Origin: Benincasa hispida | Taxonomy: Eukaryota > Streptophyta > Magnoliopsida > Cucurbitales > Cucurbitaceae | DNA: 64,000 nt | Assembly (NCBI RefSeq): GCF_009727055.1 | Contig: NC_052350.1 | Span: forward strand, 124,210 to 188,209 | Direction of reading: 5' to 3' | In this document: positions 1 to 12,553 of the stretch, piece after piece | How the letters are laid out: the number at the start of each line of letters is the position of its first letter | Numbering within the stretch: the first letter of the stretch is position 1 | Notes under the pieces: model-generated | Told to the model about the DNA's origin: nothing | Database searches by the model: none | What the model saw: the letters and a program-made list of their open reading frames with translations, nothing else | Made by a program: the position numbers and the translations under genes

Positions 1-331
1 ATGAAAGGTTAGGATCAGACTATTTGTAGCACTTTACAACATTTATAACATCTATAAAGCGGGACATATCTGTAGTATCACCAGGATAAAGTATCCCTCC
101 TTTATCCTTATACTACAGATCATTTAGGTTATTACTCAAAGCATGATTCACTTGTATGTCTCACATAGATGCTTAAGTTACATAAAATAACCACGGATCT
201 TAGTTTATTGGATTGAGTAAATGCTTTTAAAAATAAAATAAGTGTAACACTTATTTTATTAATAACAATGTGTGTATAATATTTTTACAAACTACGAGAC
301 CACCTGGAGAATTATGACACCAATCTCAACA
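1..331 (-). repeat. Partial copia LTR (LTR 5' end portion)
   Basis: This is the first ~330 bp of the copia LTR family of this window, in reverse orientation and cut by the window edge. It shares the blocks gatcagactatttgtagc and accatttaggttat... with the other minus-strand LTRs (8000-8316, 45760-46100, 61820-62162). It ends at ctcaaca, the reverse complement of the TGTTGRG that opens the family LTR. It carries no coding content. It could be a solo LTR or the edge of an element lying to the left. Confidence 0.75.
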
Positions 332-1204
332 AAACTAACCATAATAAACAATTTAGTGATAAAGTTTATTATTTAATTAAAATTTTCTCACATTAGTGAA
401 TTTAAGTTAATTGGTTTTTTACAAAAAAAAAAAAAAAAGTAACGGAGAAAAATTCCCCACGAGGAACTCGATCCCTACGAATCCCCCGCGGGAAATTTCA
501 CGGGGATGGGGAATGAAATAGGGAGTGGGGATGGGGAATGGAGTCCCCGACCCCACCCCGCACAGTGAACATCTCTACCGTTCAGCCCCAGCATCCAACC
601 GCTCAATTCATGGGTTTCCTCCTTACTATCGATTGTTGCTCGTCCCGTCGTCCAGTGTCATGTGTCGCCTAGCGCCGTCGACCGACCATCGATTTGGTGG
701 GTTGATTTCGTCCGCTCGTTGCCTGGCTGGATGTGTAGTTCATTGGTCAAGAATCGTTCATAGCGATCTCCTTTCAGCCATTGACAAACGTGTTCTAACT
801 TCACTGGTCTGACTCTATTCTTTTGGGTCTTCACTGAAAGTTGGGTTTAGGTATGGTTGACTATTTTGGGTGGGTTTCTTTGGTTTTCTTGAAGATCTTA
901 GTTGTCTACTGTAACTTTTGGCTTGGTGGGTTTTTTTTAAGAAAAAAAATTAAGAGACTGAAGTTGAAGTTTGAGGCATTCAAGCAGGTTGTCCAACACT
1001 TGTAAGGATGTTTTTGGTAATATTTGGGTAAGTTATTTGGGATGGTTGGAATGAGTTTTTGTTTGTTTTGAAATTGGCCCTAGAGTTGAAATTGAATGTT
1101 GTGATTTGCATTAGGGACCTTGATCCAAGATTCCTAAGTCAAGAAGGGGATTATTTTGGTTGTTATTTGAGCTTAAGCATTTAGGTAAATGACACTATTA
1201 CCAG
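332..1204. other. Unassigned stretch left of the gypsy element
   Basis: No recognisable gene. It has an A-run (about 422-439), a G/C-rich patch built on gggGATggggAAT and its complement (about 450-565), and then T/G-rich non-coding sequence. An open frame at 525-812 has no family features and begins inside the G-rich repeat, so I do not call it a gene. This is the left flank of the gypsy LTR, but no TSD matching the right flank (49014 onward) is seen. Confidence 0.5.
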
Positions 1205-1672
1205 TGTCTTAGGCATGCTCGTCCAGGGTAATATTAGCCCATGACCGCATGTCCAAACCATCCTATCTTTGAATCTTCTAATTAGTTTAATAAGTTGTTT
1301 TGATTTCAAGTTGTTTTTCATGCGAGTGACCGCTTGCCACTTTTGATATGCTACCTAGACATTTTAAAGATTGCTCATAATACACTATAGAGGAGACCCA
1401 CTAGTCAACTTCCCGATCGATGTATTGTTGTACTCTTTGCAATCAAAGCTTTCTTGCAAATGTCAGTCTTCAATGCATTCTTTAATAATGGTTTCATTGC
1501 TTTTACTCTCTCACATTTTATAAAACCATTTTCTCTTAAAATATGAGTGGAGGCTACATCATATACCAACGTTGTCTGCAACTTTTGATTTTTACACGGC
1601 TGATTTGCTCATCGGATTAGAGCAACTGCCACACAATTGCATGTCCCTACACGAAAGTATGCGATTGTGACA
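1205..1672 (+). repeat. G1 5' LTR
   Basis: Begins TGTCTTAGGCATGCTC and ends GATTGTGACA, so it has TG...CA ends. It is collinear over its full length with 48540-49013, sharing for example the stretches around ccatcctatctttgaatc and ggaggctacatcatatac, with scattered substitutions. It is followed directly by a primer-binding site. Confidence 0.9.
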
Positions 1673-1674
1673 AG

Positions 1675-1685
1675 TGGTATCAAAG
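1675..1685 (+). promoter_or_regulatory. G1 primer-binding site
   Basis: tggtatcaaag, two bases after the 5' LTR. It matches the plant initiator-Met tRNA 3' end complement (tggtatcagag) with one mismatch. This is where minus-strand DNA synthesis would be primed. Confidence 0.8.
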
Positions 1686-1786
1686 TTTAGTTAGCTCCTT
1701 GGCTAGTAAAGATCTCAATCATGTCCACAATGAAGCAATTGTCGAAGTCGCAATCTGACCGACTTACTGAGATTGAATATTAATTT

Positions 1787-3034
1787 ATGTATCTGAGGGA
1801 ATTGCCCGACGAAGTGAAATATGTCCAAATCCGCCTTGATGGGTTAGAGGAAAAGGTCGTAGGAATTGAGGCCCTGGACGCCCGAGTAGATGATCTGCCA
1901 ATAAAAGAATTGACGTTGAGAGTTGATTCTTTGGAACACAAGACTACACAGCCTGGAAGTTTTAATTGTAGGGATAGCTCCACGAGCTCTGTCGCACACA
2001 TGAAGAAGCGTGTCGAAGAGCTTGATAGTTTGGAGAAGAACATGCTAAAGTTGTTCAATGACCTGACTAACGACTTTAGAGCAACAATAGATACCATTAA
2101 AGCTGAGATGGTTGAAATGAAGACGTAGGTGAATTTGACAATGCGTGTTGTAGGGAACTAGGCCCCGAACTCGACAGGCATTGTGTCGAGCAAGTTCAAG
2201 ATCACGGAACCCAAAGCTTTGAATGGGAACCATGATGCTAAAGAACTTGAGAATTTCATCTTTGAGATGGAGCAATATTTCAAAGTGAATGGGACCTTCG
2301 CCGAAGAAACAAAGGTGACGTTGGCCTCGATGCATCTTATTGATGATGCAAAGTTGCAGTGGAGGTCTAAAGTAAATGATATTCAGAATGGTCTGTGCAC
2401 CGTTGAAAAATGGGAAGATCTCAAGAGAGAACTAAGAGCCCAATTCTTCCCCGAGAATGTTGAGTTCATTGCAAGAAGGAAGTTTTGAGAACTTAAGCAC
2501 ACAGGGACAATAAGAGATTATGTGAAACAATTATCAGCTATCATGTTAGACATCAGGGACATGTTCGAGAAGGATAAAGTGTTATGTCTTGTTGAGGTAC
2601 TGAAGCCACGGGCGAGAACTAAATTATACGAGCAAAAAGTTCAGGATCTTGCTTCCCCCCTGGCCGCAGTGAAGAAATTACTTGACTACAGCAGTGAACA
2701 ACCTCCCTAGAAGAAAAATGCACAAGCACTGAATTAAGGAATAAAGCTCTCAAGCCAAATCCCCCGAAGAATGTTGAGAATGGCAAGAAACCAAAAACTG
2801 GGTGCAGGCCCCTCCCGGGGTCAAACGAACCCGATTCAACAAAGGCCCATCTTTCGCTTTCTATGTAAAGGCTTTCATCGGGTAGCCGAGTGCCCACGTC
2901 GGGCTGCCTTAACAGTTTTACAAGCCTCAGTACAGCATAGTAGTGAAACGGAGACAGAAGCTGAAATAGAAAAGGAAGAAAATGATGGGGAAACTCCTCG
3001 AGTGGGAGCATTGAAATTATTTGCAACAATTTGA
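1787..3034 (+). pseudogene. G1 gag (capsid/nucleocapsid) remnant
   Basis: Retrotransposon gag polyprotein, which would form the virus-like particle. The N-terminal part (1787-2128) is predicted coiled coil, rich in Leu/Glu/Lys. 2183-2710 reads as a Retrotrans_gag-type domain, with landmarks LENFIFEMEQYF, DAKLQW and WEDLKRELRAQF. 2771-3034 contains a degenerate zinc knuckle whose CxxC start is damaged (FLCKGFHRVAECP). Stops at about 2126, 2486 and 2708 and reading-frame changes break it. It lies directly downstream of the primer-binding site. Confidence 0.85.
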
Positions 3035-3499
3035 AAGAAAGCCTTATGTCATAAGAATGCTTCAGAAAGGGGATTTATGTTCATTGATACGATCATCAAC
3101 TTCAAACCTACAAGAGGTACCATGGTAGGCTCAGGGCAACCCATAATTTCATCTCGAAACTGGAAGCCCGACGTCTGGAGTTGAAAGTTGAAAGGGATAC
3201 GGGCAAGATGAAAGTTGTTAACGATGAAGTCATCCCCATTAAGGGGACCTCGAAAAGGGTATCTCTGAAAATGGGTGAATGGAATGGAAATGTTGACTTT
3301 GTTAACGTGCGCATAGATGAATTTGACATTGTGCTTATAATGGAGTTCCTTTTGGAGCATAAAGTCATCCTCATGCCCTTGGCCAAGTGCCTCATCATTA
3401 CAAGCAGTAACCCCACGGTAGTCCTAGTAAACATCAAATAACCTAGTGGAGTAAGGATGATCTCCGCCCTCCAGCTAAAGAAAGGGCTCAGTAGAGAAT
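3035..3499 (+). pseudogene. G1 aspartic protease region
   Basis: Continues the gag frame after a stop at about 3032. 3074-3160 reads as the start of a retropepsin-like segment (MFIDTIINFKPTRGTMVGSG). The catalytic D-S-G expected there is G-S-G, so the active-site Asp is lost. The open frame 3181-3441 continues through the second half of the protease fold (VNVRIDEFDIVLIMEFL, then a short linker). It is inferred to have cleaved the polyprotein when intact. Confidence 0.6.
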
Positions 3500-4364
3500 A
3501 ACCCACCTTTATGGCTATCCCGGTCGTTGATGAGCCTACAGAGAAAGAGCCTATTCCTATGGAAATCCAAGAAGATTTGAAGGATTATGTCGATGTTATG
3601 CAGAGAAGATTACCAAAGACTTTACCTCCCCAATGAAAGATCGATCATGAGATTGAACTGGTGTTAAGAGCCAAACCACCAGTGAAAAATGCTTACTAGA
3701 TGGCTCCTCTGGAACTCGCCGAACTCAAGAAAAAACTAGGTGAGATATTCAACGGTGGCTTCATTTGCCCAGCGAAAGCGCCCTATAGGGCCTCCGTCCT
3801 GTTTTAGAAGAATAAGGATGGAACGTTACAACTGTGTAGAGCTTTGAACAAAGTCACGATTTGCAACAAGTACACTCTGCCATTTATAGCTCATTTGTTT
3901 GATAAGTTGAATAGAGCTCAATACTTTACGAAGCTCGACCTTCGATTGGGTTATTATCAAGTACGCATAACAGAAGGTGACAAACCGAAGACCACTTGCG
4001 TGACAAGATACGGTGCATTCGAATTTCTTGTGATGCCTTTTGTTTGACAAATGCTCCTACGACATTTTGTACCATGATGAACTGAGTTTTTCACGAGTAT
4101 CTTGACCAGTTTATGGTGGTTTATCTGGATGACACAATCATTTATAATCCTACACTGGAAGAACACCAAGTTCACCTCCGATTAGTCTTTGACAAGCTGC
4201 GACAGAATCAGCTGTATGTTAAGAAAGAGAAATGTGCTTTCGCGCAACATCAAATAAACTTCTTGGGACACGTAATTGAATATGGAAATATTGGAATGGA
4301 TAGTGAAGAGTTGCATGCTATATAGGAGCGGCGAGTTTCCACCTTTGTGATCGTGTTATGTTTC
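3500..4364 (+). pseudogene. G1 reverse transcriptase, N-terminal two-thirds
   Basis: Reads as a gypsy reverse transcriptase. The fingers region lies at about 3500-3840, the [11 protein letters not shown] block at 3940-3970, and the catalytic Y-L-D-D at 4122-4133 within MVVYLDDTIIY. FLGHVIEYGNI follows. There are stops in the early part (for example about 3634, 3700 and 3808) and a frameshift at about 4047. The sequence stops at 4364, at the insertion point of copia C1, and resumes in register at 29273. Confidence 0.88.
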
Positions 4365-5144
4365 TGGAGGAACCATATGAAACATCCTTGAGCAGAAATG
4401 GATTGTCCCAATTTTCCAATTTTTCATGGAACAATAATTTTACAGAGAATAACAAGAATTATGCATTTAAAACTAAAATACAGCATGCTCTTAACAAAAT
4501 AGAAAAATAAAATTAGGTTTCATAACCCATAATTTTGAAGAACGATTCTTCAATTGAATCCCTCGAACCGAAGAATACCACCTCAAATTTTCCTCTATAT
4601 TCTCGGGGATGATAACCCAAGAGTTTGTGGGCTCTGACAATTTTGGAAAAGGGAATTGAGAGAGTATAGAAGAGGAGAATGGGAAGAAAAAACTAGAACT
4701 TACATAACCTTTCTGTAAGCTTTTCTTTTGGAAGAAGAAGAATAATCACTCAATTGCCCACTCCTGCATGAAGAGAAAAAGGGGGAGGGAGTTACAATTC
4801 CCTCCCTAAAACTATTTTTAAAATAAAATTAATTTTAATAAAAACTTTAATATATGTGTGTGTATATATATATATATATATAATAACTACTTTATCATAT
4901 AATATATATTGAACTATATGTTATATCAAATATAATATATAACTTATAGTTTAATATTGTTTCCAATGTAATATAGCCTATAATTTAATTCTCTCAACAA
5001 CGATATTTAATATAAATCTCATTTATATTAAATTCATAATATGAATCCAATTTACATAATTAATATTTGAATCATATTCAAATATTTAATATCCTTAAAA
5101 AAAAACTTTATATTATAATGTATCAAATACATTATAGTAATTAT
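4365..5144 (-). repeat. C1 3' LTR, part 1 (LTR 3' end)
   Basis: Starts tggaggaacc (LTR end in reverse) and runs through the U5-like and A/T-rich parts of the LTR family, including a (TA)n tract at 4863-4882. It is interrupted at 5144 by a plus-strand solo LTR and resumes at 7161. Line-by-line it parallels the minus LTR at 44429-44960. Confidence 0.82.
4863..4882. repeat. (TA)n microsatellite
   Basis: Ten TA units inside the A/T-rich part of the C1 3' LTR, preceded by a short GT run. Confidence 0.95.
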
Positions 5145-7160
5145 TGTTGGGGTTGATGCCCTAAATTCTTGTGTCCTGTAGTTTGTAAACAGTACATACG
5201 AACACCTGTGATTGTTAATATATGATGTTTACTTCACATCTTGTTGTTTTGCTCATTTACTTGTTTTAGTTGCTTTACTGCAATCCAATAAACATCAAAT
5301 CCCTGGTTATCTGTATGTGACTCAAGCATGTATGTGGTGATATACAAGTGGATCATGTCTTGAGTGATAACCAAAATGGTCTGTAGTATATAGATATAGG
5401 AGGGAAACCTTATCCTGGTAATGCTACAGACGCGGCCCACTTTGTGGAATAGTCACAAGTGTTGTGGCTTGCCACAGATGATCTGATCCTGATCATTCGT
5501 GTTGGGGACATGCGAGTGGGAGCGTCCTATACAAAGATTTTGTGTAAGACCTGACCACGAGGTGTTAATGTCTCGTTATATAACACCGTTCATGACAGAG
5601 ACTTCACTTCACTAGGATGACCATAGGTGACATGATCTCTGAGTGAGTTGGGAACTCCTGCCATTGAGGGCGGTTCTTTGATTTACATGGGTATGAGTGG
5701 CCAAGTCGCCGATTCAAACCTACCATTTTGGGGATACGTCTGATTTGGGAGCTGGGAACTCAGCTACACAAGAAGGAATTCACTCCTTTCCCGACGCAGG
5801 GTAAGTAAATAGATGGCTCCCTTAAGGGCTGATTCTGGGGCTTGAAGGATATGGCGCCACACACCTTTTTTTGGCCCGAAAGTTGTTCACACATAGTTGG
5901 ACTATATTGTATTGTTCATTAGAGGAATCAGTGGTACTTAAGAAGTGATATGTAACTACAAGGGCACAACGGGAAATTGACCCATCTGTACTTACGAGCA
6001 TCTGTGAAGGGTCATCGTATTCATGATTGGTTATATCCAATGGACACAGAAATATATCTGTGGTAAGAATAGTTCAACTGGTTGTCTTTAATGGAATCAC
6101 TGACAGCTAACGGATGGTGAATCTCGTGGCTAAAGAGTTTAGTCAGCTATTCATGTACCGTTGGAGCTTCGAGCCACAGGTCCATTAGGTCACTTGGGTA
6201 GCTTGGATAAAGTTGAGAACCAGTGTTTGGGTTAATTTGAAAATGTTCAAATTGACAAGAGAAAGTACAATTATATATGATATAATTGGAATGGCTAATT
6301 ATATATGATATAATTGGCTAAATGTATGAGATACATTATTTTGGAGGAAATTAGATATAAATATGATTTATATCAAATATAGAAAAAAATACTATAGTAG
6401 ATATATGATATCAAACTATAGGATATAAATATAATATGATTATATTTATTAAATAAATAAATTGATTAATTATTTTTAATTAACCAATTCTAACGTTTTA
6501 GGAAATGGGATCGTGGGCACCGAAGGTTATGTAACCGGGGGGATACAAGTTGAAAATAGTTTTCAATTTGTGAAAAAAATTCAATCGTGAAAAAGAATCC
6601 CCGCGCCCAAAAAAAATTGTGAAAGACAGATCGTTGAGAGCCTATACGATAGCTTTCAGTCGTCTAAACGATCGTCTAACTCACGCATCCCTTAAATAAT
6701 CGTACATCAGTTTCTTAAACGATCATCCAGTTTTTCCTAAACGATCGTGTAGTTTTACTATACGATAAGCGTCTCCGTTATATGATAGCGAAGTTCTTTT
6801 CGTGCACGCTTGTCGTCTACACGATTTCTGACGCCGAGGATACTTGGGTTTCCCTATTGGTGGTGTTGTCCCCGTCTTCTTGATCGTGTACGTTCAAATC
6901 GTGTAGTATCAGACGAGAGATTCGTCGGGGTGCTGGTAGATCGATGGAATTCTTCCGCTGCCGTGGGTTCATACATTCGAAGATCGTTTTTCTCTGGTAA
7001 TGAACATCTTCTCTATGCTTTATTGAATTCTGAGCATGATGTTGTTAAATTGTATTGTGCATAATTGTTATTTAGAATGTATATCGTTTTTATTTCCATC
7101 ACTATGAAAATCGGAGCGATCTAAACCCACTCATAGAATTCTCGATTTTGAGTTCCTTCA
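5145..7160 (+). mobile_element. Solo copia LTR with perfect TSD
   Basis: A 2016-bp LTR beginning TGTTGGGGTTGATGCC and ending GAGTTCCTTCA. It is flanked by the 5-bp duplication attat (5140-5144 and 7161-7165). No internal sequence is attached, so it is a solo LTR left by LTR-LTR recombination. It sits in opposite orientation inside the C1 3' LTR. Its U5-like part (6600-6910) has many acgatcg-type palindromes. Its closest relative in the window is the LTR of C4 (60464-62162), shown by a shared segment about a 'gccgaggatac' block near 6832. Confidence 0.95.
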
Positions 7161-8316
7161 ATTATATCATATATAATTAGATTAAATTAATTATATCACA
7201 TATAATTAATTCCCTTAAAATTAATTTGAACAATTCAAATTTATCCAAAATTTGAATCTCATTAATTCCCATTGAGCTACGGAGGGGACCTCATGGACCT
7301 GTAGCTTGAAGCTCTAAGGTATGTGAATAATTAATTAAACTTATTTAATTAAATTATTCATCATCCGTTAACTGTAGGGCACTTCACTAAAGATAGACAG
7401 TTGGACTCTCCGCACTACAGATATATTTTTATGTCCATTGGATATAACCAATCAACAGTACGATGACCCTTCATAAATTGGTCGTAATTACAAGTTGGCC
7501 AAAATTACCATTTTGCCCCGGTGGTTACATCTAACTCCTTAAGTACCACTGATCCCTCTAATGAATAATAAATCATAGTCCAACTATGACCAAACCAATC
7601 TCAAATGAAGAGAGGATGTGGCGCCACATTTTTTAATCCCCGGAATCAGTTCTTAAAAAAGCAATTTATCTACTTACACCGACATTGAAGAAAGAGTAAA
7701 TTCCTTCATTGTAGCTGTGTTCCCAGCTCCCCTATCAGACGAATCCCCAAAATGGTAGGCTTGTTGAGTAGGCAATCTGGCCACTCTCACCCATACAAAT
7801 CAAAGGACCGTCTTCATAGGCAAGAGTTTGCAACTCAATGAGGATTCAGGTTATGTTACCTATAGTCATCTTGGTGAAATGTAAGTCTCTATTATGAACG
7901 GTGTTATATAGTGAGACTAAATATTTCGTGGCCGGTCTTATACAAACTCCTTTGTATAGAATATCCTCGCTCACATGTCTCCACATAAATGATCAGGATC
8001 AAATCATTTGTAGCACTTTACAACAATTGTAACATCTACAAAGTAGGCCACACTTGAAGTGTCACCAGAATAAGGTATCAAACCTTATCCATCTACTACA
8101 AACCATTTAGGTTATCACATAAACATGATCTACTCATATGTTTCTACATACGTGTTTAAGCTACAAGATAACCTTGGATCTTAGTTTATTGGTTTGTGGT
8201 TAATGCAACTCAAATTAAAATAAAAAGTCATATATTTTATTAAATAAATGAGTTGTTTGTACAATACAATTACAAACTATAGGACCCTATGAGATTTAGG
8301 GCATCAAACACAAACA
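7161..8316 (-). repeat. C1 3' LTR, part 2 (LTR 5' end)
   Basis: Continuation of the minus LTR after the solo-LTR insertion, through the conserved U3-like blocks (cattggatataaccaatc, ccaaaatggtaggcttgttg) to the terminus caaaca at 8316. A polypurine tract abuts it. There is no coding content. Confidence 0.88.
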
Positions 8317-8331
8317 ATCTCCCACTTGACC
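8317..8331 (-). promoter_or_regulatory. C1 polypurine tract
   Basis: Reads on the minus strand as ggtcaagtgggagat directly before the LTR. This is the RNase H-resistant primer for plus-strand synthesis in LTR retrotransposons. The same motif precedes the C4 and C5 LTRs. Confidence 0.8.
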
Positions 8332-9891
8332 TAAAGCTAGTGGGGTGTACAATGTAAAAGTCAAACTAAAATACAAAGTACATAAAACAATAAAGTAGGG
8401 CATAACATGCCCAGTACAAATCTCCCATTTGCCCTGGTCTAAACGTGGCCTGTCCCATAGACCCATATTTTGCAGGTGACCTTCAAACACCTTAGCCATA
8501 AAGGTCTTTGTAAATGAATCAACAATATTGTGCTTTGAAGCTATCTGCGTGACGATTACGTCTGCTCAATGCATAATCTCTCGAATGAGATGATACTTTC
8601 GCTTTATGTGCTTACTGGTCTTGTGACTCCTAGGCTCTCGGGAATTAGCCACAACACCACTATTATCACGATAAAGTGTGATGGGTTTTGATATGTCTGG
8701 ATTGACTTCCAGATCAGTCAAAAATTTTCTGAGCCAAACAGCTTCCTTAGCATCTTCACAAGCCGCTACATACTCAACCTCCATGGTGGAGTTAGTAATG
8801 CACTCTTGCTTGGTGCTTTTCTAGACTACTGCTCCTTCATTAAGAGTGAATACTGATCCTAATGTGGATTTTCTAGAATCCTTATCAGTTTGGAAATCAG
8901 AGTCTATGAATCCTGTAAGGATCAGATCCTTAGAATCATACACGAGCATGTGGTCCCTCGTTCTCCATAGATACTTGAGGATATTCTTAACGACAGTTTA
9001 GTGATTAAAACCTTGATTAGACTGATATCTACTGACTATCCCCAAGCAGAGTAGATGTCAGGTCTAATACACAACGTCTCATACATCAGGCTGCCAATAG
9101 CCGAAGCATAGGGGATCCATCTCATTTCCTCAATCTCTTGAGGTGTCGTAGGACACCGTTCCTTAGATAATATAACTCCATGCCTGAAAGGTAGTAAACC
9201 TTTCTTGGAGTTCTACATCGAATACTTAACAGGCATTTTGTCAATGTATGATGCTTAAGACAGAGTTAGAATTTTGTTCTTTTGATCTCTAAAGATCTAA
9301 ATTCTTAGAACAAACTGAGCCTCTCCCAAATCTTTCATTTGGAACTGGTTCGCTAGCCAGTTTTTAATTTCAATCAGTAGACCTACACCATTCTCAATGA
9401 GTAGGATATCGTCTACATACAACACTAGAAAAGCTACTGAACTATCGATGATCTTCTTATATAAACAAGGCTCATCAACATTTTGATCAGAGCCATAAGA
9501 TTTGACCACAATATAAAACCTTATATTCCAAGATCGAGAGCTTGCTTCAGTTCATAAATGGACCATTTAAGCCTACAAACCTTTTGTTCTTGACCTTGAG
9601 TTTGGAATCCCTCGAGTTATGCCATATAAATGGCCTCCTCAAGATTGTCATTCAGAAAGGCGATTTTCACATCCATTTGCCAAATCTCATAGTCATACTA
9701 TGAGACAATGGATTGGAGGATTTGGATAGACTTCAGCATGGTAATATGTGAGAAAATCTCCTCATAGTCGACTCTTTCAACTTGGGTATAACTCTTTGTC
9801 ACTAGTCTAGCCTTGAAGGTTTGCACCTTCCCATCAGTACCTCGTTTTCTCTTGTAGACCCATTTGTAACGTATAGGTTTATCCTCATCAG
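8332..9891 (-). pseudogene. C1 pol: reverse transcriptase and RNase H remnant
   Basis: Copia-type RVT_2 and RNase H, decayed. 9297-9509 (minus) includes the catalytic YVDD in LVLYVDDILLI followed by NQFQMKDLGEAQFVL. 8566-8784 (minus) is the RNase H C-terminal part with MEVEYVAACEDAKEAVWLRK and a CDNSG-type block altered to YRDNSGVVANS. Frames are broken by stops and small indels. The sequence ends abruptly at 9891, where C2 inserted, and its upstream half continues at 21641. Confidence 0.88.
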
Positions 9892-9896
9892 GTAAA

Positions 9897-12539
9897 TATT
9901 GGGAATGATGTCCTAAATCTCCTTGTAATCTCGTAGTTTGTAAACTCTACATAAACATATTGTTGTTAATAAAATAAGTGTTATTTTATAAGTATATACT
10001 CAATCCAATAAACTAAGATCTGAGGTCATTTTATGTAATTTAAATAAGTATGTATAGACATACAAATGGATCTTGTTTAAATGATAACCTAAATGGTCTA
10101 TAGTAGATGGATAAGGTTGGGTACCTTATCCTAGTGAGTGGTGACACTATGGATACGGTTCGCTTTGTAGGTGAAGGAACTCTATTTACAGATAACCTTT
10201 GAGCGGAAGCAGATCGTTCAAATCCCATTGTGATTGAACACATACATTTACAGTCATACAAGAACAGATTATGCATAAAACTTAAATTAAAGCATGCTTT
10301 GAATTTTTTTTTTTTTTTTTTTAAAAAAAACAAAGGATCAAGAGACTATACCTTTGAAGAACCCTTCTTCAAGTAATCCCTCGATCTAACTCGTTTACGA
10401 ACGCGTTGAACAAGTTGGAAACTCCCTCAAACGTGTAAAAACTCGATCCTCGAACCAACAGGAACACTACCATTTGGTGACCTTGGTATTCTCGATGTGA
10501 GAATCTAGAAGTGGTGGGCTCTGGCTAACTTTAGTTAGAGAAAAGTTTAGAGTTTGGAGGAGGAAGACGATTGAGTAGGCACACGACTATCGTATAGCAA
10601 AGACACGCTGTCGCTTAGAGAAAATGAGACTATTGCATCGGCTCTAAACTTCAATCGTGTAGATACTCGATCGTGTATTCTCTTTTGTCCTTGGAATTCT
10701 GAAATCAAATTTCATTTATCCTTTTTTGCCACAAAAACTAAATAACTTCCCGCTAAGGGGTGGTTAGAGAGAAAAAAGAGTCAATTATCAAATAATTAAT
10801 AAATCATAAAAAAAATATGATAATTAAGTTATCGTATTATATATATAATCTATAGTTTTAATATTACATCATATCCAATATATTAACCATAGTTCTTTTT
10901 CTCTATTTTATGGTATTTAATATAAATCATATTTATATTAAATTTAACAACTATGAATCTTATTCATGGAAAATATATTTGAATCATATTTAAATATTTG
11001 TTCCTCCAAGTAAACAATAATGTATCAAATACATTATATCAATTATATCATATGTAATTGAATTAATTTAATTATATCGTATATAATTAAATTATTTCTT
11101 ATTAATTTGAACATTTCAAATTAACTCAAAAACTGATTCTCAACTTAAATCCATTGAGCTACCAAGGGACCTTATGGACCTATAGCTTGAAGCTCCAACG
11201 GTACGCGAATAACTGATTAAACTCTTTAATCACATTATCCACCATCCGTTAACTGTCGGGCATTTCACTAAAGACCGACATCTGCACTCTTCGCACCACA
11301 AATATATTTCTGTGGCCATTGGATATAACCAATCAATAGTACGAAGACCTTTCACAAATCGCTCGTAAGTACAACTCGGCCAAATTACCGTTTTTCCCTT
11401 GTAGTTACATCTAACTCCTTAAGTACCACTGATCCTTCTAATGAACAATAGATCATAGTCCCCACTATGACTAAACCCCTCTCGGGCCAAGAGAGGGTGT
11501 GACGCCACATTGTCGGTCTTTAGTGGAGTAACCAACGGTTAACAAATGTCGGATAATTCAACTAAAAAGTTTAACTAATTATCCGATTATCGTTGGAGCT
11601 TCATTCTACAAGTCCATAAGGTCCCTACTGTAGCTCAATAGGGATTTAATCTTTGGATTAATTTGAAGTGTTCAAATTAATTAAGAGAATTAATTATATA
11701 TGATATAATTAATTATAATGTATTTGATACATTATTAGAGAAATTTGAATATGATTCAAATACCAATTATATGAATGAGATTCATATAATTAAATATAAA
11801 TATGATTTATATTGAGAGGAATTAAAATATTTGGATATGATCCAAACATTATTTGTATGGATGAGATTCATATAAATGGATTTAATATAAATGTGAGTTA
11901 TATTTATTGCCATGTATAATTAAGAGAGAATAAAACCTATAGTTTATGTTGTATTTAATGCAATATAAAACTATAAGTTATATGTTATATTTGATATAAC
12001 ATATAGTGTATATATAATAAAGTAGTTATTATATATTTTATTAATTTATTTGAAATTAATAAAAGGGAAGGAGTTATAACTCCCTCCCCATATTCTCTCA
12101 ATAACTAACATGGGTTTCAAGTGGGTTGCAAAGAATCATCTTCTTCCAACAATTCACACAGAAAAAAGCTCTCTAAGAAAAATCTTATCCTTTTCTTATC
12201 CTCCTCTCTACCAAGGATTCAAGCAAAACCCACAACTCCTACTTGAATCTTTAAATCCCAAAAGAGAATAAAGAGGGTTCTCATTTAGTAGTGTCCGTGC
12301 GTGAAGAAGGAGATCCACGAGGAATGAGTTCTGTTCGTGGCTAGTACGAGGGATGACTTGAAGAAATGTTCTTCAAAGCTGAGGTTTCTTGAAACCTATT
12401 TACTTTATAAAAGCATGTTGTAATTTAATCTTGAATGCATATCTATTTATATGCTTACTGTAAATTTAATATTCAATAATAAATGGAATTTGGACGATCC
12501 GCTTCCACTCAAGGAACTCCTCATGTTGAGATTCCTTTA
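9897..12539 (+). repeat. C2 5' LTR, rearranged
   Basis: Plus-orientation LTR sequence at 9897-10171 and about 11513-12539, separated by a minus-orientation LTR segment (10172 to about 11512). The end is GATTCCTTTA, where CA has mutated to TA. The last ~1 kb is very close to 20610-21635, including a shared U5 tail (aagcatgttgtaatttaatc). The start TATTGGG is a mutated TGTTGGG. Confidence 0.85.
10172..11512 (-). mobile_element. Truncated minus LTR inside C2 5' LTR
   Basis: Begins tgaaggaactc, the reverse of a family LTR end, right after plus-LTR sequence, and runs through U5 and U3 parts to the block gacgccacattgt. There it joins plus-strand LTR sequence (cggtctttagtgg). The remaining ~900 bp of this LTR and ~800 bp of the host LTR are missing. 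The shared ttgt at 11510-11513 suits a microhomology deletion after a solo-LTR insertion. A T-run followed by an A-run lies at about 10303-10330. Confidence 0.8.
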
Positions 12540-12541
12540 AT

Positions 12542-12553
12542 TGGTATCAGAGC
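12542..12553 (+). promoter_or_regulatory. C2 primer-binding site
   Basis: tggtatcagagc, a perfect complement to the 3' end of plant initiator-Met tRNA, two bases after the LTR. It identifies 12539 as the LTR end. Confidence 0.93.

Noticed and set aside
525..812. 95-aa open frame near the left end
   Set aside because: Starts in the G-rich repeat, has no family motif and no supporting structure.
6810..7064. 84-aa open frame in plus strand
   Set aside because: Lies entirely in the U5-like part of the solo LTR; the same region in the C4 LTR gives an unrelated frame on the opposite strand.
8332..9891. Endogenous pararetrovirus reverse transcriptase
   Set aside because: Copia-specific order and motifs (YVDDILLI, EYVAACEAAKEAVW) and flanking LTRs identify Ty1/copia.
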